From: Allobosea sp. UNC402CLCol
Lineage (GTDB): Bacteria > Pseudomonadota > Alphaproteobacteria > Rhizobiales > Beijerinckiaceae
NCBI RefSeq assembly: GCF_000745475.1
Contig: NZ_JQJJ01000009.1
Span: 62,001-126,000, forward strand
Length of the DNA stretch: 64,000 bases
Reading direction: 5' to 3'
In this document: one piece after another, positions 43,341 through 51,323 of the stretch
Position numbering within the stretch: position 1 is the stretch's first letter
Layout of the letters: every line of letters begins with the position of its first letter
Notes under the pieces: generated by a model
The model's input: the letters and a program-made list of their open reading frames with translations, nothing else
The model's database searches: none
What the model was told of the DNA's origin: nothing
Program-made: the position numbers and the translations under genes

Positions 43341-44267
43341 GTGAAGACCGAGCAAAGCGTTCTGCGCCTCTCGATCGCCGTCACATTCCTGCTGGCGGCC
43401 GCAGGCATCGTCTTCGGCCTTCTCTCCGGTTCCTTCGCGATCGTCTTCGACGGCGTCTACGCCCTGACCGACGCGATCATGACGATCGTCGCGCTGCTGG
43501 TCTCGACCCTGATCGTCTCCTCGACGGCGGACGGAGCCGCCGGCAGCAAGCTGGTCAAGCATTTCACCATGGGCTTCTGGCATCTGGAGCCGATGGTGCT
43601 CGGCCTCAATGGCGTCCTGCTGACCGGGGCGGCGATCTACGCCCTGATCAATGCCATCGGCAGCATCATGGCCGGCGGTCGGCTTCTCGCCTTCGACTAC
43701 GCCATCATCTATGCGGCGCTGACGATGCTGATCGCCTTCGCCATGGCGATCTACGGCGCGCGGGCCAACCGCACCCTTCAGTCGAATTTCGTCGCGCTCG
43801 ATGCCAAGGCCTGGCTGATGTCCGGTGCCTTGAGCGGCGCGCTGCTCGTCGCCTTCGGCTTCGGCTATGCGATCCAGGGCACGAAGCTCGCCTGGATGCT
43901 GCCCTATGTCGATCCGGTGGCGCTGGCTCTGGTCTGCATCGCGGTGATTCCCGTTCCGATTGGCACGATCAAGCAGGCCTTCGCCGACATCCTGCTCGTG
44001 ACCCCGTCCGACCTGAAGCAGCATGTCGATGCCGTCGCAGAGGATTTCGTCCGCCGTTACGGCTTCGCCTCCTACCGCTCCTATGTCGCGCGCGTCGGCA
44101 GGGGCAGGCAGATCGAGCTCTTCTTCATCGTGCCGAAGGGCGGAGCGGCGCAGAAGCTGGAGGAGTGGGATCGCATTCGCGACGAGGTCGGCGAGGCGAT
44201 CGGCGACGACACGCCCGACCGCTGGCTCACCATCGCTTTCACGACCGACCCCGAATGGGCCGATTGA
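43341..44267 (+). CDS. Cation diffusion facilitator-like transporter
   Basis: 308 residues from a GTG at 43341 (AAGGGG 7 bases upstream); an in-frame ATG at 43317 is an alternative. About six membrane helices followed by a cytosolic C-terminal domain of about 90 residues (LKQHVDAVAEDFVRRYGFAS), the CDF layout. Helix 2 has FDGVYALTDAIMTIVAL; helix 5 has LDAKAWLMSGALSG. The usual metal quartet (HxxxD or DxxxD in both helices) is not intact by eye: YxxxD in helix 2 and no clear HxxxD in helix 5. So metal specificity or even transport mode may differ. Confidence 0.8.
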   Translation: MKTEQSVLRLSIAVTFLLAAAGIVFGLLSGSFAIVFDGVYALTDAIMTIVALLVSTLIVSSTADGAAGSKLVKHFTMGFWHLEPMVLGLNGVLLTGAAIYALINAIGSIMAGGRLLAFDYAIIYAALTMLIAFAMAIYGARANRTLQSNFVALDAKAWLMSGALSGALLVAFGFGYAIQGTKLAWMLPYVDPVALALVCIAVIPVPIGTIKQAFADILLVTPSDLKQHVDAVAEDFVRRYGFASYRSYVARVGRGRQIELFFIVPKGGAAQKLEEWDRIRDEVGEAIGDDTPDRWLTIAFTTDPEWAD

Positions 44268-44394
44268 TCGGCGGCCGGGCGGTCCCGGCATGCGCCGCAT
44301 GAAGGGGCTCTCCGCCGCGGTTTGCCGTTGCCGCGGGCGGCTGAGCCGATAAGCTGCCGGCATTGTCCCGTTCGGAACGATTGCGAGTGAGTCG

Positions 44395-45603
44395 ATGAGC
44401 GTCTTGAGCCCCGAAGAGAAGAAGGTCACCGAGTGGCTGGCGAGCCGCAAGGAAGGCATGGTCGCGCTGCTGCGCGAGCTCGTCGACACCGACTCTGGCT
44501 CCTACGACAAGGCCGGCGTCGACCGGGCCGGGCAGGTGATCGCCCGCTTCCATCAGGCCAACGGGCTCGATGTCGAGATCGTGCCGGACAGCCGCTTCGG
44601 CGATGCCGTCAAGGCGCGCCTGCCCAACCCGACGGCCAATGACCAGCGCCCCGTCCTGCTGCTCGGCCATCGCGACACCGTCTTTCCGCAGGGCGAGCCG
44701 ACGCGCCGCCCCTTCACCATCAAGGGCGCGCGCGCCTATGGGCCGGGCGTCGCCGACATGAAGGGCGGCCTCGTCATCGAGGCCTTCGTGGCTGCCGCCT
44801 TCGCCGAATTGGGCGGGCTCGCCGCGCCTCTGCTGATGCTGACGACCAGCGACGAGGAGATCGGCTCGCCATCCTCGCGGCCGGTGATCGAGGCTGCCGC
44901 ACGCGAGTCGCGCTGCGTCTTCAATGCCGAGCCCAGCCGCCTGCCGGCCGGTACCGATTTCGCCAGGGACCACAAGCAGTCGGTCACCAGCGGCCGCAAG
45001 GGCGGCGTCTTCATGCGGGCCGAGTTCACCGGCAAGCCCGCCCATTCCGGCGCCAATTACGAGAAAGGCGCCTCGGCCATCGTCGATCTCGGCCACAAGA
45101 TCCCGAAGCTCCAGGGCCTCACCGATCTGGAGAAGGGCGTCACCGTCAATGTCGGCCTGATCGGCGGCGGCCAGACCGTCAACACCATCGCTCCGAGTGC
45201 CTGGTGCGAGATCGACCTGCGCTACGTCACCGCCGCCCAGCGCGACGAGATGGTCGGCAAGATCAAGGCGATCATCGAAGCGCCGGAGGTTGCCGGCACC
45301 AGCGCCGTGCTCTCGATCAAGGGCGAGTTCCTGCCGCTGGAGCGCTCCTCGGAATCGGCTGCGCTCTACGACACCTATCGCGAGGCGGCGGCCGCCTTCG
45401 GCATCGGCGTCACCGCGGAATTCACCGGCGGCTGCGCCGATTCCGGCTTTACCGCCGCGCAAGGCACTCCGACGCTGTGCAGCGTCGGGCCGATCGGCGG
45501 CATGGCGCATACGCCGGACGAGTTCCTCGAGGTCGAAAGCCTCGTGCCGGCGGCGCAGGTGCTGGCGCTCGCGGTGATGCGGGCTGCGGCGAAGGTGGAG
45601 TGA
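44395..45603 (+). CDS. M20 family metallopeptidase (carboxypeptidase G2-like)
   Basis: 402 residues. Zinc sites: His/Asp in LLLGHRDTVFP (near residue 92), the bridging Asp in GPGVADMKGG (near 121), Glu pair in TTSDEEIGS (near 156) and the C-terminal His in GMAHTPDEF (near 371). The dimerisation lid domain lies between about 197 and 310. It resembles the glutamate carboxypeptidase branch, which removes C-terminal glutamate or similar residues. No signal peptide, so cytosolic. Converges on the TetR gene with a 3-bp gap. Confidence 0.92.
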   Translation: MSVLSPEEKKVTEWLASRKEGMVALLRELVDTDSGSYDKAGVDRAGQVIARFHQANGLDVEIVPDSRFGDAVKARLPNPTANDQRPVLLLGHRDTVFPQGEPTRRPFTIKGARAYGPGVADMKGGLVIEAFVAAAFAELGGLAAPLLMLTTSDEEIGSPSSRPVIEAAARESRCVFNAEPSRLPAGTDFARDHKQSVTSGRKGGVFMRAEFTGKPAHSGANYEKGASAIVDLGHKIPKLQGLTDLEKGVTVNVGLIGGGQTVNTIAPSAWCEIDLRYVTAAQRDEMVGKIKAIIEAPEVAGTSAVLSIKGEFLPLERSSESAALYDTYREAAAAFGIGVTAEFTGGCADSGFTAAQGTPTLCSVGPIGGMAHTPDEFLEVESLVPAAQVLALAVMRAAAKVE

Positions 45604-45606
45604 GGC

Positions 45607-46188
45607 TCAGCGGCAGAGCAGATTGATCTTACGGCTGAGCGAGGGCTCGTCCTCGCTCAGCCGGTCGGTCAGCACGTGCAGCCAGTTGAAGCCGACCCAG
45701 AGTTCGAGCCGGTCGTCGATTTCGTCGGCCGCGATATCTCCCCGCTCTGCCGCGCGCACGAACATCCTGCGCGGCGAGGCGAGGCGTTCCGGCATGAACT
45801 TGAAGCGCAGTGCGGCGAGTGCCGTCTCGCTGGTCTGTGCTTCGGCGATCAGCCCGCGGAAGACGCGCCCTGCCGCATCCTCGCGCCAGAAGCGCCAGAG
45901 ATCCCTGGTGTAGCGCAGCAGGTCTTCGCGCAGCGACCCGGTATCCGGCACCGGGATGGCGGCGTCCTTCTCGACACCGTAGATCGCGATGAACAGCTCG
46001 GCCTTGTTCGGCCACCAGCGATAGATCGTCGGCTTGCCGGCCCCGGCGCGGCGCGCGACCTCCTCGATCGAGAAGCCGGCATAGCCCTTTTCCGCCAGCA
46101 GTTCCCGTGCAGCCGCCTTGACGGCAGCTTCCGTCTCCGGGCTACGCCGGGCGCCGATCGAGGCACGGCGCTTCGGCTTCGGTTCCAT
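45607..46188 (-). CDS. TetR family transcriptional regulator
   Basis: 193 residues from the ATG at 46188 (GAGG 8 bases upstream); the frame reaches 46221 but that part would cover the operator. Helix-turn-helix domain: EAAVKAAARELLAEKGYAGF, SIEEVARRAGAGKPTIYRWW (residues 18-60), followed by the ligand domain. A good inverted-repeat operator lies at 46219-46274, between this gene and a small membrane-protein gene on the other strand. It probably represses itself and that neighbour. Confidence 0.9.
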   Translation of the reverse strand: MEPKPKRRASIGARRSPETEAAVKAAARELLAEKGYAGFSIEEVARRAGAGKPTIYRWWPNKAELFIAIYGVEKDAAIPVPDTGSLREDLLRYTRDLWRFWREDAAGRVFRGLIAEAQTSETALAALRFKFMPERLASPRRMFVRAAERGDIAADEIDDRLELWVGFNWLHVLTDRLSEDEPSLSRKINLLCR

Positions 46189-46218
46189 CTGTCTGACCTC
46201 GTCTGCTTGGCCTCTTGA

Positions 46219-46274
46219 CATAACGAAACGGCCCGTTTAGTTCAAGGTCAATAGAAACGAAACGTTCCGTTATG
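46219..46274. promoter_or_regulatory. TetR operator region, two palindromes
   Basis: Arms CATAACGAAACG (46219-46230) and CGTTCCGTTATG (46263-46274) are inverted with one mismatch. Inside the left arm lies AAACGG-C-CCGTTT (46226-46238), a perfect odd palindrome. The right half has an imperfect copy around GAAACGTTCC. Two half-sites of the same motif between divergent genes are what a TetR dimer pair would use. Confidence 0.65.
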
Positions 46275-46285
46275 TGGAGAAGCCG

Positions 46286-46507
46286 ATGACCGCATCCTTT
46301 GCGTCCCGCCTTGCCTCGCGCCTGCGCTTCCTGGTCGTCGCGACCGTCGGCGCCTATGCCGCCATCAATCTGGTGCTGGCGGTGCTGGCGCCCTTCACTG
46401 CCGGCTGGCCCACATTGGGCATCACGGCGCTGGCCGTGCCGCCCATGGTGCTGGCGATGGTCTATGGGGTGATCCCGGTCGCCTTTCGCTTCGGCGCGCC
46501 GCGCTGA
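46286..46507 (+). CDS. Small two-helix membrane protein, divergent from TetR
   Basis: 73 residues from the ATG at 46286 (GGAGAA 4 bases upstream). Helix 1 covers about residues 16-39 and helix 2 about 44-66, with a basic N-terminus FASRLASRLRF. No recognised family. The neighbourhood suggests it is the regulated target of the TetR protein. Because it is so short, expression evidence would help; the ribosome-binding site and operator location favour a real gene. Confidence 0.65.
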   Translation: MTASFASRLASRLRFLVVATVGAYAAINLVLAVLAPFTAGWPTLGITALAVPPMVLAMVYGVIPVAFRFGAPR

Positions 46508-46528
46508 CCGTCCCGGGAGCGGGCCGTC

Positions 46529-48370
46529 TCAGAAGGCCTCTTCCCAGTTGCGGCTGAGCCGCATCGCCGAGTTGATCATGCCGACCATCGAATAGGTCTG
46601 CGGGAAGTTGCCCCAGAGCTCGCCGGTCTTGAGGTCGGCATCCTCGGAGAGCAGGCCGAAGCTGTTGCGGCGCTGCAGGATGCGCTCGAACAGCGCCTTG
46701 GCTTCCTCGCCGCGTCCGATCGCGTTCAGTGCGTCGACATACCAGAAGGCGCAGATCAGGAAGCCGGTGTGCATGTAGCCGAAATCGTCCTGCGTGGCGT
46801 AGCGCAGCAGGAGATCGCCGCGCGTGAGATCGCGTCCGATCGCTTCGACGGTGGCGACGAAGCGGGCGTCGTCTGGCTTGACGAAGCCGAGCTCGGCCAG
46901 GAGCAGCAGTGTCGCGTCGAGCTCCTCGCCATCGAAGGTCGAGACGAAATGGCCCTTCTGCTCGTTCCAGATCCGCTCGGCGATGAAGCCCTTGAGCCGC
47001 TTGGCCTCGCCCTTCCAGTATTCCTTGCGGTCGGCCCGGCCGAGCGTGCCGGCGATGCGGGCCAGCCGATCGCAGGCCGCCCAGCACATCACGCTGGAGA
47101 AGGAGTGCACCGCTTCCTTCTCGCGCAGCTCCCAGGGGCCGGCATCAGGCTTGTCGAAGACGGAGAGCGCCAGCTCGCCCATGCGTTCGAGCTGCTCGAA
47201 CAGCGTATCCTTGCCGGGCTGGATCAGGCGCCGGTCGAAGAAGGAATGCGTCGCCGCCAGCACCACGGCACCGTAGCCGTCGTTCTGGATCTGCCCGGCC
47301 GCGCCATTGCCGAAGCGTACTGGCCGGTGTCCGCGATAGCCGGAGAGGCTGGTTGCCTCGAACTCCGTCAGCGTCCCGCCGCGCGTGATCGGATAGAGCG
47401 GCGGCAGGTGCTCCGCGCCGCTCTCCGAGAACGAGTCGACGATGTTGGTGATGAAGCCGAGATAGTCCTCCATCGTGCGCGTCGTGCCGAGGCGGTTCAG
47501 CGCATGCACGACGAAATAGGCGTCGCGCAGCCAGCAATAGCGGTAATCCCAGTTGCGCTGGGTGCCGGGGGCCTCGGGAATCGAGGTCGTCAGCGCCGCG
47601 ACGATGGCGCCGGTTTCCTCAAAAGCGCAGAGCTTCAGCGTGATCGCGGCCCGGATCACTTCGCGCTGGTACTCGAAGGGGATCGAGAGCGAGCGCACCC
47701 AGTCGCGCCAGTAGTCGGTGGTCTTGTCGAGGAACTCGCGCGACGTGGTCTCGATCTCGGCGCGCAGAGCCTCGTCGGAGCCGATGAAGAAGGAATAGGC
47801 CTGGTCGACGGCGAAGGGCGTGCCTTCCACGACATAGGAGAGCGGGGCGTTCGTCGTCAGCCGGATGGTCTGGTCGGCGCCGACGAAACGGACATGGTTG
47901 GAACCGCGCGTGATCTCGTCCGGCTGCTCGCCGAGGCCGAGGCAGGGCTTCACCATGACGCGGATGCGCGGCCGTCCCGACACCCGCCGCACCCGCCGCA
48001 CGATCTGCGGCGGCCGAAAGAAGCGCTCATAGCGCACGAAGCGCGGCGCGAAATCGAGGATTTCGATGGCGTTGCCCTGGTCGTCGGACAGCACGGAGGA
48101 GAGGATCGCGGTGTTGTCGAGATAGCTCTGCTCGCAGCGCGTCATGCCGACGAGCTCGATGCCGAAGAAGCCCTTCTTCGGCTCCGCGTCGCCATCGTCC
48201 GCCTCGTTGTCGATCAGGGAGCAGAAGACCGGATCGCGGTCGAAACGCGGGAAGCAGCCCCAGACGATGCGGGCGCGCCGGTCGATGAGCGCGGCGATCG
48301 AGCAGTTGCCGATGACACCGAGGTCGAGCGAGGCGGAGTGTTGCCCCGCGGCCGTGGTCGTGACGGTCAT
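46529..48370 (-). CDS. Glycoside hydrolase family 15 protein (glucoamylase/trehalase-like)
   Basis: 613 residues. The N-terminal beta-sandwich (to about 230) is followed by the (alpha/alpha)6 barrel with the GH15 motif GTQRNWDYRYCWLRDAYFVV near residue 280 and an acidic catalytic region near GELWGNFPQTYSMVGMINSA at the C-terminus. Bacterial GH15 enzymes split alpha-1,4-glucans or alpha,alpha-trehalose; no signal peptide, so cytosolic. It lies downstream of otsB, which makes intracellular trehalose turnover attractive. A dispersed repeat sits 31 bp upstream of the start. Confidence 0.88.
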   Translation of the reverse strand: MTVTTTAAGQHSASLDLGVIGNCSIAALIDRRARIVWGCFPRFDRDPVFCSLIDNEADDGDAEPKKGFFGIELVGMTRCEQSYLDNTAILSSVLSDDQGNAIEILDFAPRFVRYERFFRPPQIVRRVRRVSGRPRIRVMVKPCLGLGEQPDEITRGSNHVRFVGADQTIRLTTNAPLSYVVEGTPFAVDQAYSFFIGSDEALRAEIETTSREFLDKTTDYWRDWVRSLSIPFEYQREVIRAAITLKLCAFEETGAIVAALTTSIPEAPGTQRNWDYRYCWLRDAYFVVHALNRLGTTRTMEDYLGFITNIVDSFSESGAEHLPPLYPITRGGTLTEFEATSLSGYRGHRPVRFGNGAAGQIQNDGYGAVVLAATHSFFDRRLIQPGKDTLFEQLERMGELALSVFDKPDAGPWELREKEAVHSFSSVMCWAACDRLARIAGTLGRADRKEYWKGEAKRLKGFIAERIWNEQKGHFVSTFDGEELDATLLLLAELGFVKPDDARFVATVEAIGRDLTRGDLLLRYATQDDFGYMHTGFLICAFWYVDALNAIGRGEEAKALFERILQRRNSFGLLSEDADLKTGELWGNFPQTYSMVGMINSAMRLSRNWEEAF

Positions 48371-48401
48371 GGTCAGGTCGGTCCTCGTCAGGTCGGTCCA
48401 A

Positions 48402-48447
48402 GAGCATTTTCAAGCGACGCGGATACCGGTTCGCATGAAGAAAATGC
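48402..48447. repeat. Dispersed palindromic repeat, copy 3
   Basis: Same element as copies at 14852 and 30411: arms GCATTTTC / GAAAATGC with core CGGATACCGGTTCGC. It lies between otsB and the GH15 gene, in the same orientation and gene context as copy 1 (both flanking genes on the minus strand, element near the start of the downstream gene). Confidence 0.85.
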
Positions 48448-48463
48448 AATGAAATGAAGAGCT

Positions 48464-48500
48464 GGAGAATGTCCGCGCTTCGGACACGCGGACATTCTCC
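48464..48500 (-). terminator. Hairpin after otsB
   Basis: Perfect 14-bp inverted repeat (48464-48477 and 48487-48500) with a 9-base loop, starting 2 bp after the otsB stop when read on the minus strand. There is little T-run (AGCTCTTCATTTC follows), so it may be a weak terminator or a stabilising hairpin. Confidence 0.6.
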
Positions 48501-48502
48501 GA

Positions 48503-49303
48503 TCAGCCCTGGGTGAAGCTGGCGGCGGAAAGGTGGCCGTTCTCGGCGGCTTCGAGAAGGATGCGGTGCAAGGCCGTCGGCGAGGCGAGGCGATGCATGG
48601 CGTGGCTTTCGCGGTCGGCGCCGATCCGCACCGACAGGCCACCCATCGCGTTCACCGTCTTGAAGCCGTCCTCGTCGGTGATGTCGTCGCCGATGAAGAT
48701 CGGCAGGCGCGCGGCATAGGTCGGCGTCGCCATCAGCCAGGCGATGGCGCCGCCCTTGCTGGCATTCGCAGGGACGATCTCGGCGACCGACTTGCCTTCC
48801 TGCAGGCGCACGCCCGGCCCCATCTTCGCGGCGGTGCGGCGCATCAGGTCGAGCGCCTCGTCCTTGAGCGTGGGGGCAAGCCGCCAGTGCAGCGCCACCG
48901 AGATCCGCTTGTCCTCGACGATGATGCCGACATGGCTGTTGGCGAAGCGGACGAGCTCGCGCAGCGCTTCATGCAGGCTGTCCGGCGCGTCCGATTGCGC
49001 CCGAAGCGCGCCGCCCATCCGGATCTGGGCGCCATGCAACCCGGCGATGTCGAACTGATAGGGAGTCAGCATCTCGTCGAGGAACGCGATCGGGCGCCCG
49101 GAGACCAGCGCCAGCGCGCCGCCGAGCTTGAGGCGCAGCGCCTCGAGCGCGGGCGCGACGCGACGGTCGAGCTTCACGTCCTCCGGCGAAGGCGCGATCT
49201 CGACGAGCGTGCCGTCGAAATCCAGAAAGAGTGCGATCTGCTGCTCGGTCTGAGCGATGTCGCGGATTTCATGGATAGATTCGGGTTCGATCAAGGTCGT
49301 CAT
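48503..49303 (-). CDS. otsB: Trehalose-6-phosphate phosphatase
   Basis: 266 residues. HAD-superfamily motifs: nucleophile Asp in LFLDFDGTLVEIAP (near residue 29), ALVSGRP (near 66), Lys in ASKGGAIAWL and the acidic pair in IFIGDDITDEDGF (near 201). The cap domain between motifs is the type II cap of OtsB. It removes phosphate from trehalose-6-phosphate made by OtsA. The gene is divergent from otsA across 278 bp. No clear ribosome-binding site before the ATG. Confidence 0.95.
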   Translation of the reverse strand: MTTLIEPESIHEIRDIAQTEQQIALFLDFDGTLVEIAPSPEDVKLDRRVAPALEALRLKLGGALALVSGRPIAFLDEMLTPYQFDIAGLHGAQIRMGGALRAQSDAPDSLHEALRELVRFANSHVGIIVEDKRISVALHWRLAPTLKDEALDLMRRTAAKMGPGVRLQEGKSVAEIVPANASKGGAIAWLMATPTYAARLPIFIGDDITDEDGFKTVNAMGGLSVRIGADRESHAMHRLASPTALHRILLEAAENGHLSAASFTQG

Positions 49304-49498
49304 CGTTCTGTATCTGAGCGGAGAAGGAGGCAGAAGAACGGCCAGTCGATCCGCTAATCCTTTCTTTCACAATTTGCGGAGCGCCGCCGCCGAAAAATCG
49401 TCCTTGGGGTTGTGCCGCTGTACTGGATGCTTAACATGCAGGACACGATTTCACCGCAAGGCCGCCATCGCTTCGTCACGCAGCCGGCCCTGCACCTC

Positions 49499-49524
49499 GG
49501 AAACATTACGCCTTTCGCGGCGTT
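49499..49524 (+). promoter_or_regulatory. Possible general-stress (EcfG-type) promoter of otsA
   Basis: GGAAAC, 16 bases, then CGTT lies 58 bp upstream of the otsA ATG. Alphaproteobacterial EcfG promoters have GGAAC-N16/17-CGTT, so this differs by one extra A. Trehalose genes are known members of that regulon in rhizobia and methylobacteria. The match is suggestive only. Confidence 0.35.
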
Positions 49525-49581
49525 CTGTTCCTGCCGCCCATGGCAAAAATCGGGCGGCCTTCCTCGGAGAACTCGTCGCCC

Positions 49582-51138
49582 ATGCGTCTTGTCGTCGTTT
49601 CCAACCGCGTCACCATCCCCGATCGCCATGAAAAAGCGACGGCGGGCGGCTTAGCGGTCGCGCTGAGGGAGGCGCTCGAAAAATATGGCGGCCTCTGGTT
49701 CGGCTGGAGCGGCGCAGTCGGCGAGGACACCCGCCAGGTCCAGCGCGGCAACGTGACCTACGCGGTCACCGACCTGACCGAGGCCGAACGCCAAAGCTAT
49801 TATCTCGGCTTCTCCAACCGCGCGCTCTGGCCGATCATGCATTACCGGCTCGGGCTGACCGAGTTCCAGCGCAGCGACTATATGGGCTATCTCGGCGTCA
49901 ACCGCCGCTTCGCCCGGGCACTGGCCGGGCTGATCCAGCCGGACGACGTCATCTGGATTCACGACTACCACCTGATTCCGCTGGCGGCGGAGCTGCGCCG
50001 GCGCGGTGTCACCAACCGGATCGGCTATTTCCATCACATTCCCTGGCCTTCCGCCGATGTGCTGGGCGCCCTGCCGTTCAGCGCCACGCTGGTCCGGACG
50101 CTCGCCGCCTACGATCTCATCGGCATGCAGACCGAGCTCGACGTTCGCAATCTGATCGGCGGCCTCGTCGATTTGTGCGGCGCTCGCCAGGAAGGGCGGC
50201 GTGTGCGCCTCGGCGCGCGCGAGACCCTGATGCAGGCCTTCCCGATCGGCATCGATGTCGAGGCGTTCCGGCGCTTGGCCGCGGCCTCGGTGCGCCGGGC
50301 GGTGACGCCGCTCAGGGCCACGCGGGAATCGCTCGGCGAACGCAAGCTGGTGATCGGCGTCGACCGGCTCGACTACTCGAAGGGCATCGTCCAGCGCCTG
50401 GAGGCCTTCGGCCAGTTCCTGCGCAGCCATCCGGAGCAGCGTGGCAATGTCAGCCTGCTGCAGATCGCCCCGCCGTCGCGCAGCGACGTGCCGGAATATG
50501 CCGAGCTCGACCGGATGTCCGACGAGGTGGCGGGGCGGCTCAACGCCCAGCTCGGCGAATTCGACTGGACGCCGATCCGCGTGGTGAAGAAGGCCTATTC
50601 CCGCACCGCGCTCGCCGGCTTCTATCGCCGCGCGCAGGTCGGGCTGGTCACGCCGATGCGGGATGGCATGAACCTCGTCGCGAAGGAATATGTCGCGGCG
50701 CAGGACCCGGCGGATCCCGGTGTGCTGGTGCTGTCGCGCTTTGCCGGGGCCGCGCAGCAGATGGGTGAGGCGCTGATCGTCAACCCCTACGACACCCATG
50801 AGGTGGCGGAGGCGATCCGCACCGCGTTGGCGATGCCGAAGAGCGAGCGCATCCGCCGCTTCGAGCAGCTCTACCATGTCATCGAGACGACCGACATCGA
50901 CTGGTGGCGGCGGCGCTATCTGGAAGCGCTCACCGGCGTGCCCCTGTCCACCGGCGCCGTCGAGCCGCCCCGGAAGACCGGGACCAGGACCAAGGGCGAT
51001 TCGGCGACGAGGCGCGCGAGCCGCGCCAAGGGGGCCGCTGTTCCCGGGCGTACAGATACGAAGAGTCGGGCGGTCGCCGCCGGGCACAAGGCGAGCCCGC
51101 ATCCGGGCGATGCGGGGCATTCCACGCCCGTCCGCTGA
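49582..51138 (+). CDS. otsA: Trehalose-6-phosphate synthase
   Basis: 518 residues from the ATG at 49582, where the family N-terminus [14 protein letters not shown] begins. GT20 motifs: [27 protein letters not shown], the UDP-glucose-binding [18 protein letters not shown] and [15 protein letters not shown]. It joins UDP-glucose and glucose-6-phosphate. The last 65 or so residues (after LTGVPLSTG) are a basic, disordered Lys/Arg/Ser/Thr-rich tail not found in E. coli OtsA (474 residues). The trehalose produced would protect against osmotic and drying stress. Divergent from otsB. Confidence 0.95.
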   Translation: MRLVVVSNRVTIPDRHEKATAGGLAVALREALEKYGGLWFGWSGAVGEDTRQVQRGNVTYAVTDLTEAERQSYYLGFSNRALWPIMHYRLGLTEFQRSDYMGYLGVNRRFARALAGLIQPDDVIWIHDYHLIPLAAELRRRGVTNRIGYFHHIPWPSADVLGALPFSATLVRTLAAYDLIGMQTELDVRNLIGGLVDLCGARQEGRRVRLGARETLMQAFPIGIDVEAFRRLAAASVRRAVTPLRATRESLGERKLVIGVDRLDYSKGIVQRLEAFGQFLRSHPEQRGNVSLLQIAPPSRSDVPEYAELDRMSDEVAGRLNAQLGEFDWTPIRVVKKAYSRTALAGFYRRAQVGLVTPMRDGMNLVAKEYVAAQDPADPGVLVLSRFAGAAQQMGEALIVNPYDTHEVAEAIRTALAMPKSERIRRFEQLYHVIETTDIDWWRRRYLEALTGVPLSTGAVEPPRKTGTRTKGDSATRRASRAKGAAVPGRTDTKSRAVAAGHKASPHPGDAGHSTPVR

Positions 51139-51323
51139 CTTGCCTGCCGGGCCGATCGCGAAAATCTGGCCTGAATCGCTGATCGTGCCGCGCCCGGCGC
51201 AACCGGCCCTTGCCGAAGGCGGCCTTTGGTCGCTAGAAGGCGCAGTGATCCGGGTGGGCGACTCAGGGTCTGGACAGGCATCGTATCGTCGATGGCTGAG
51301 GAGGCGGCGGAGGGCTGAGATCG

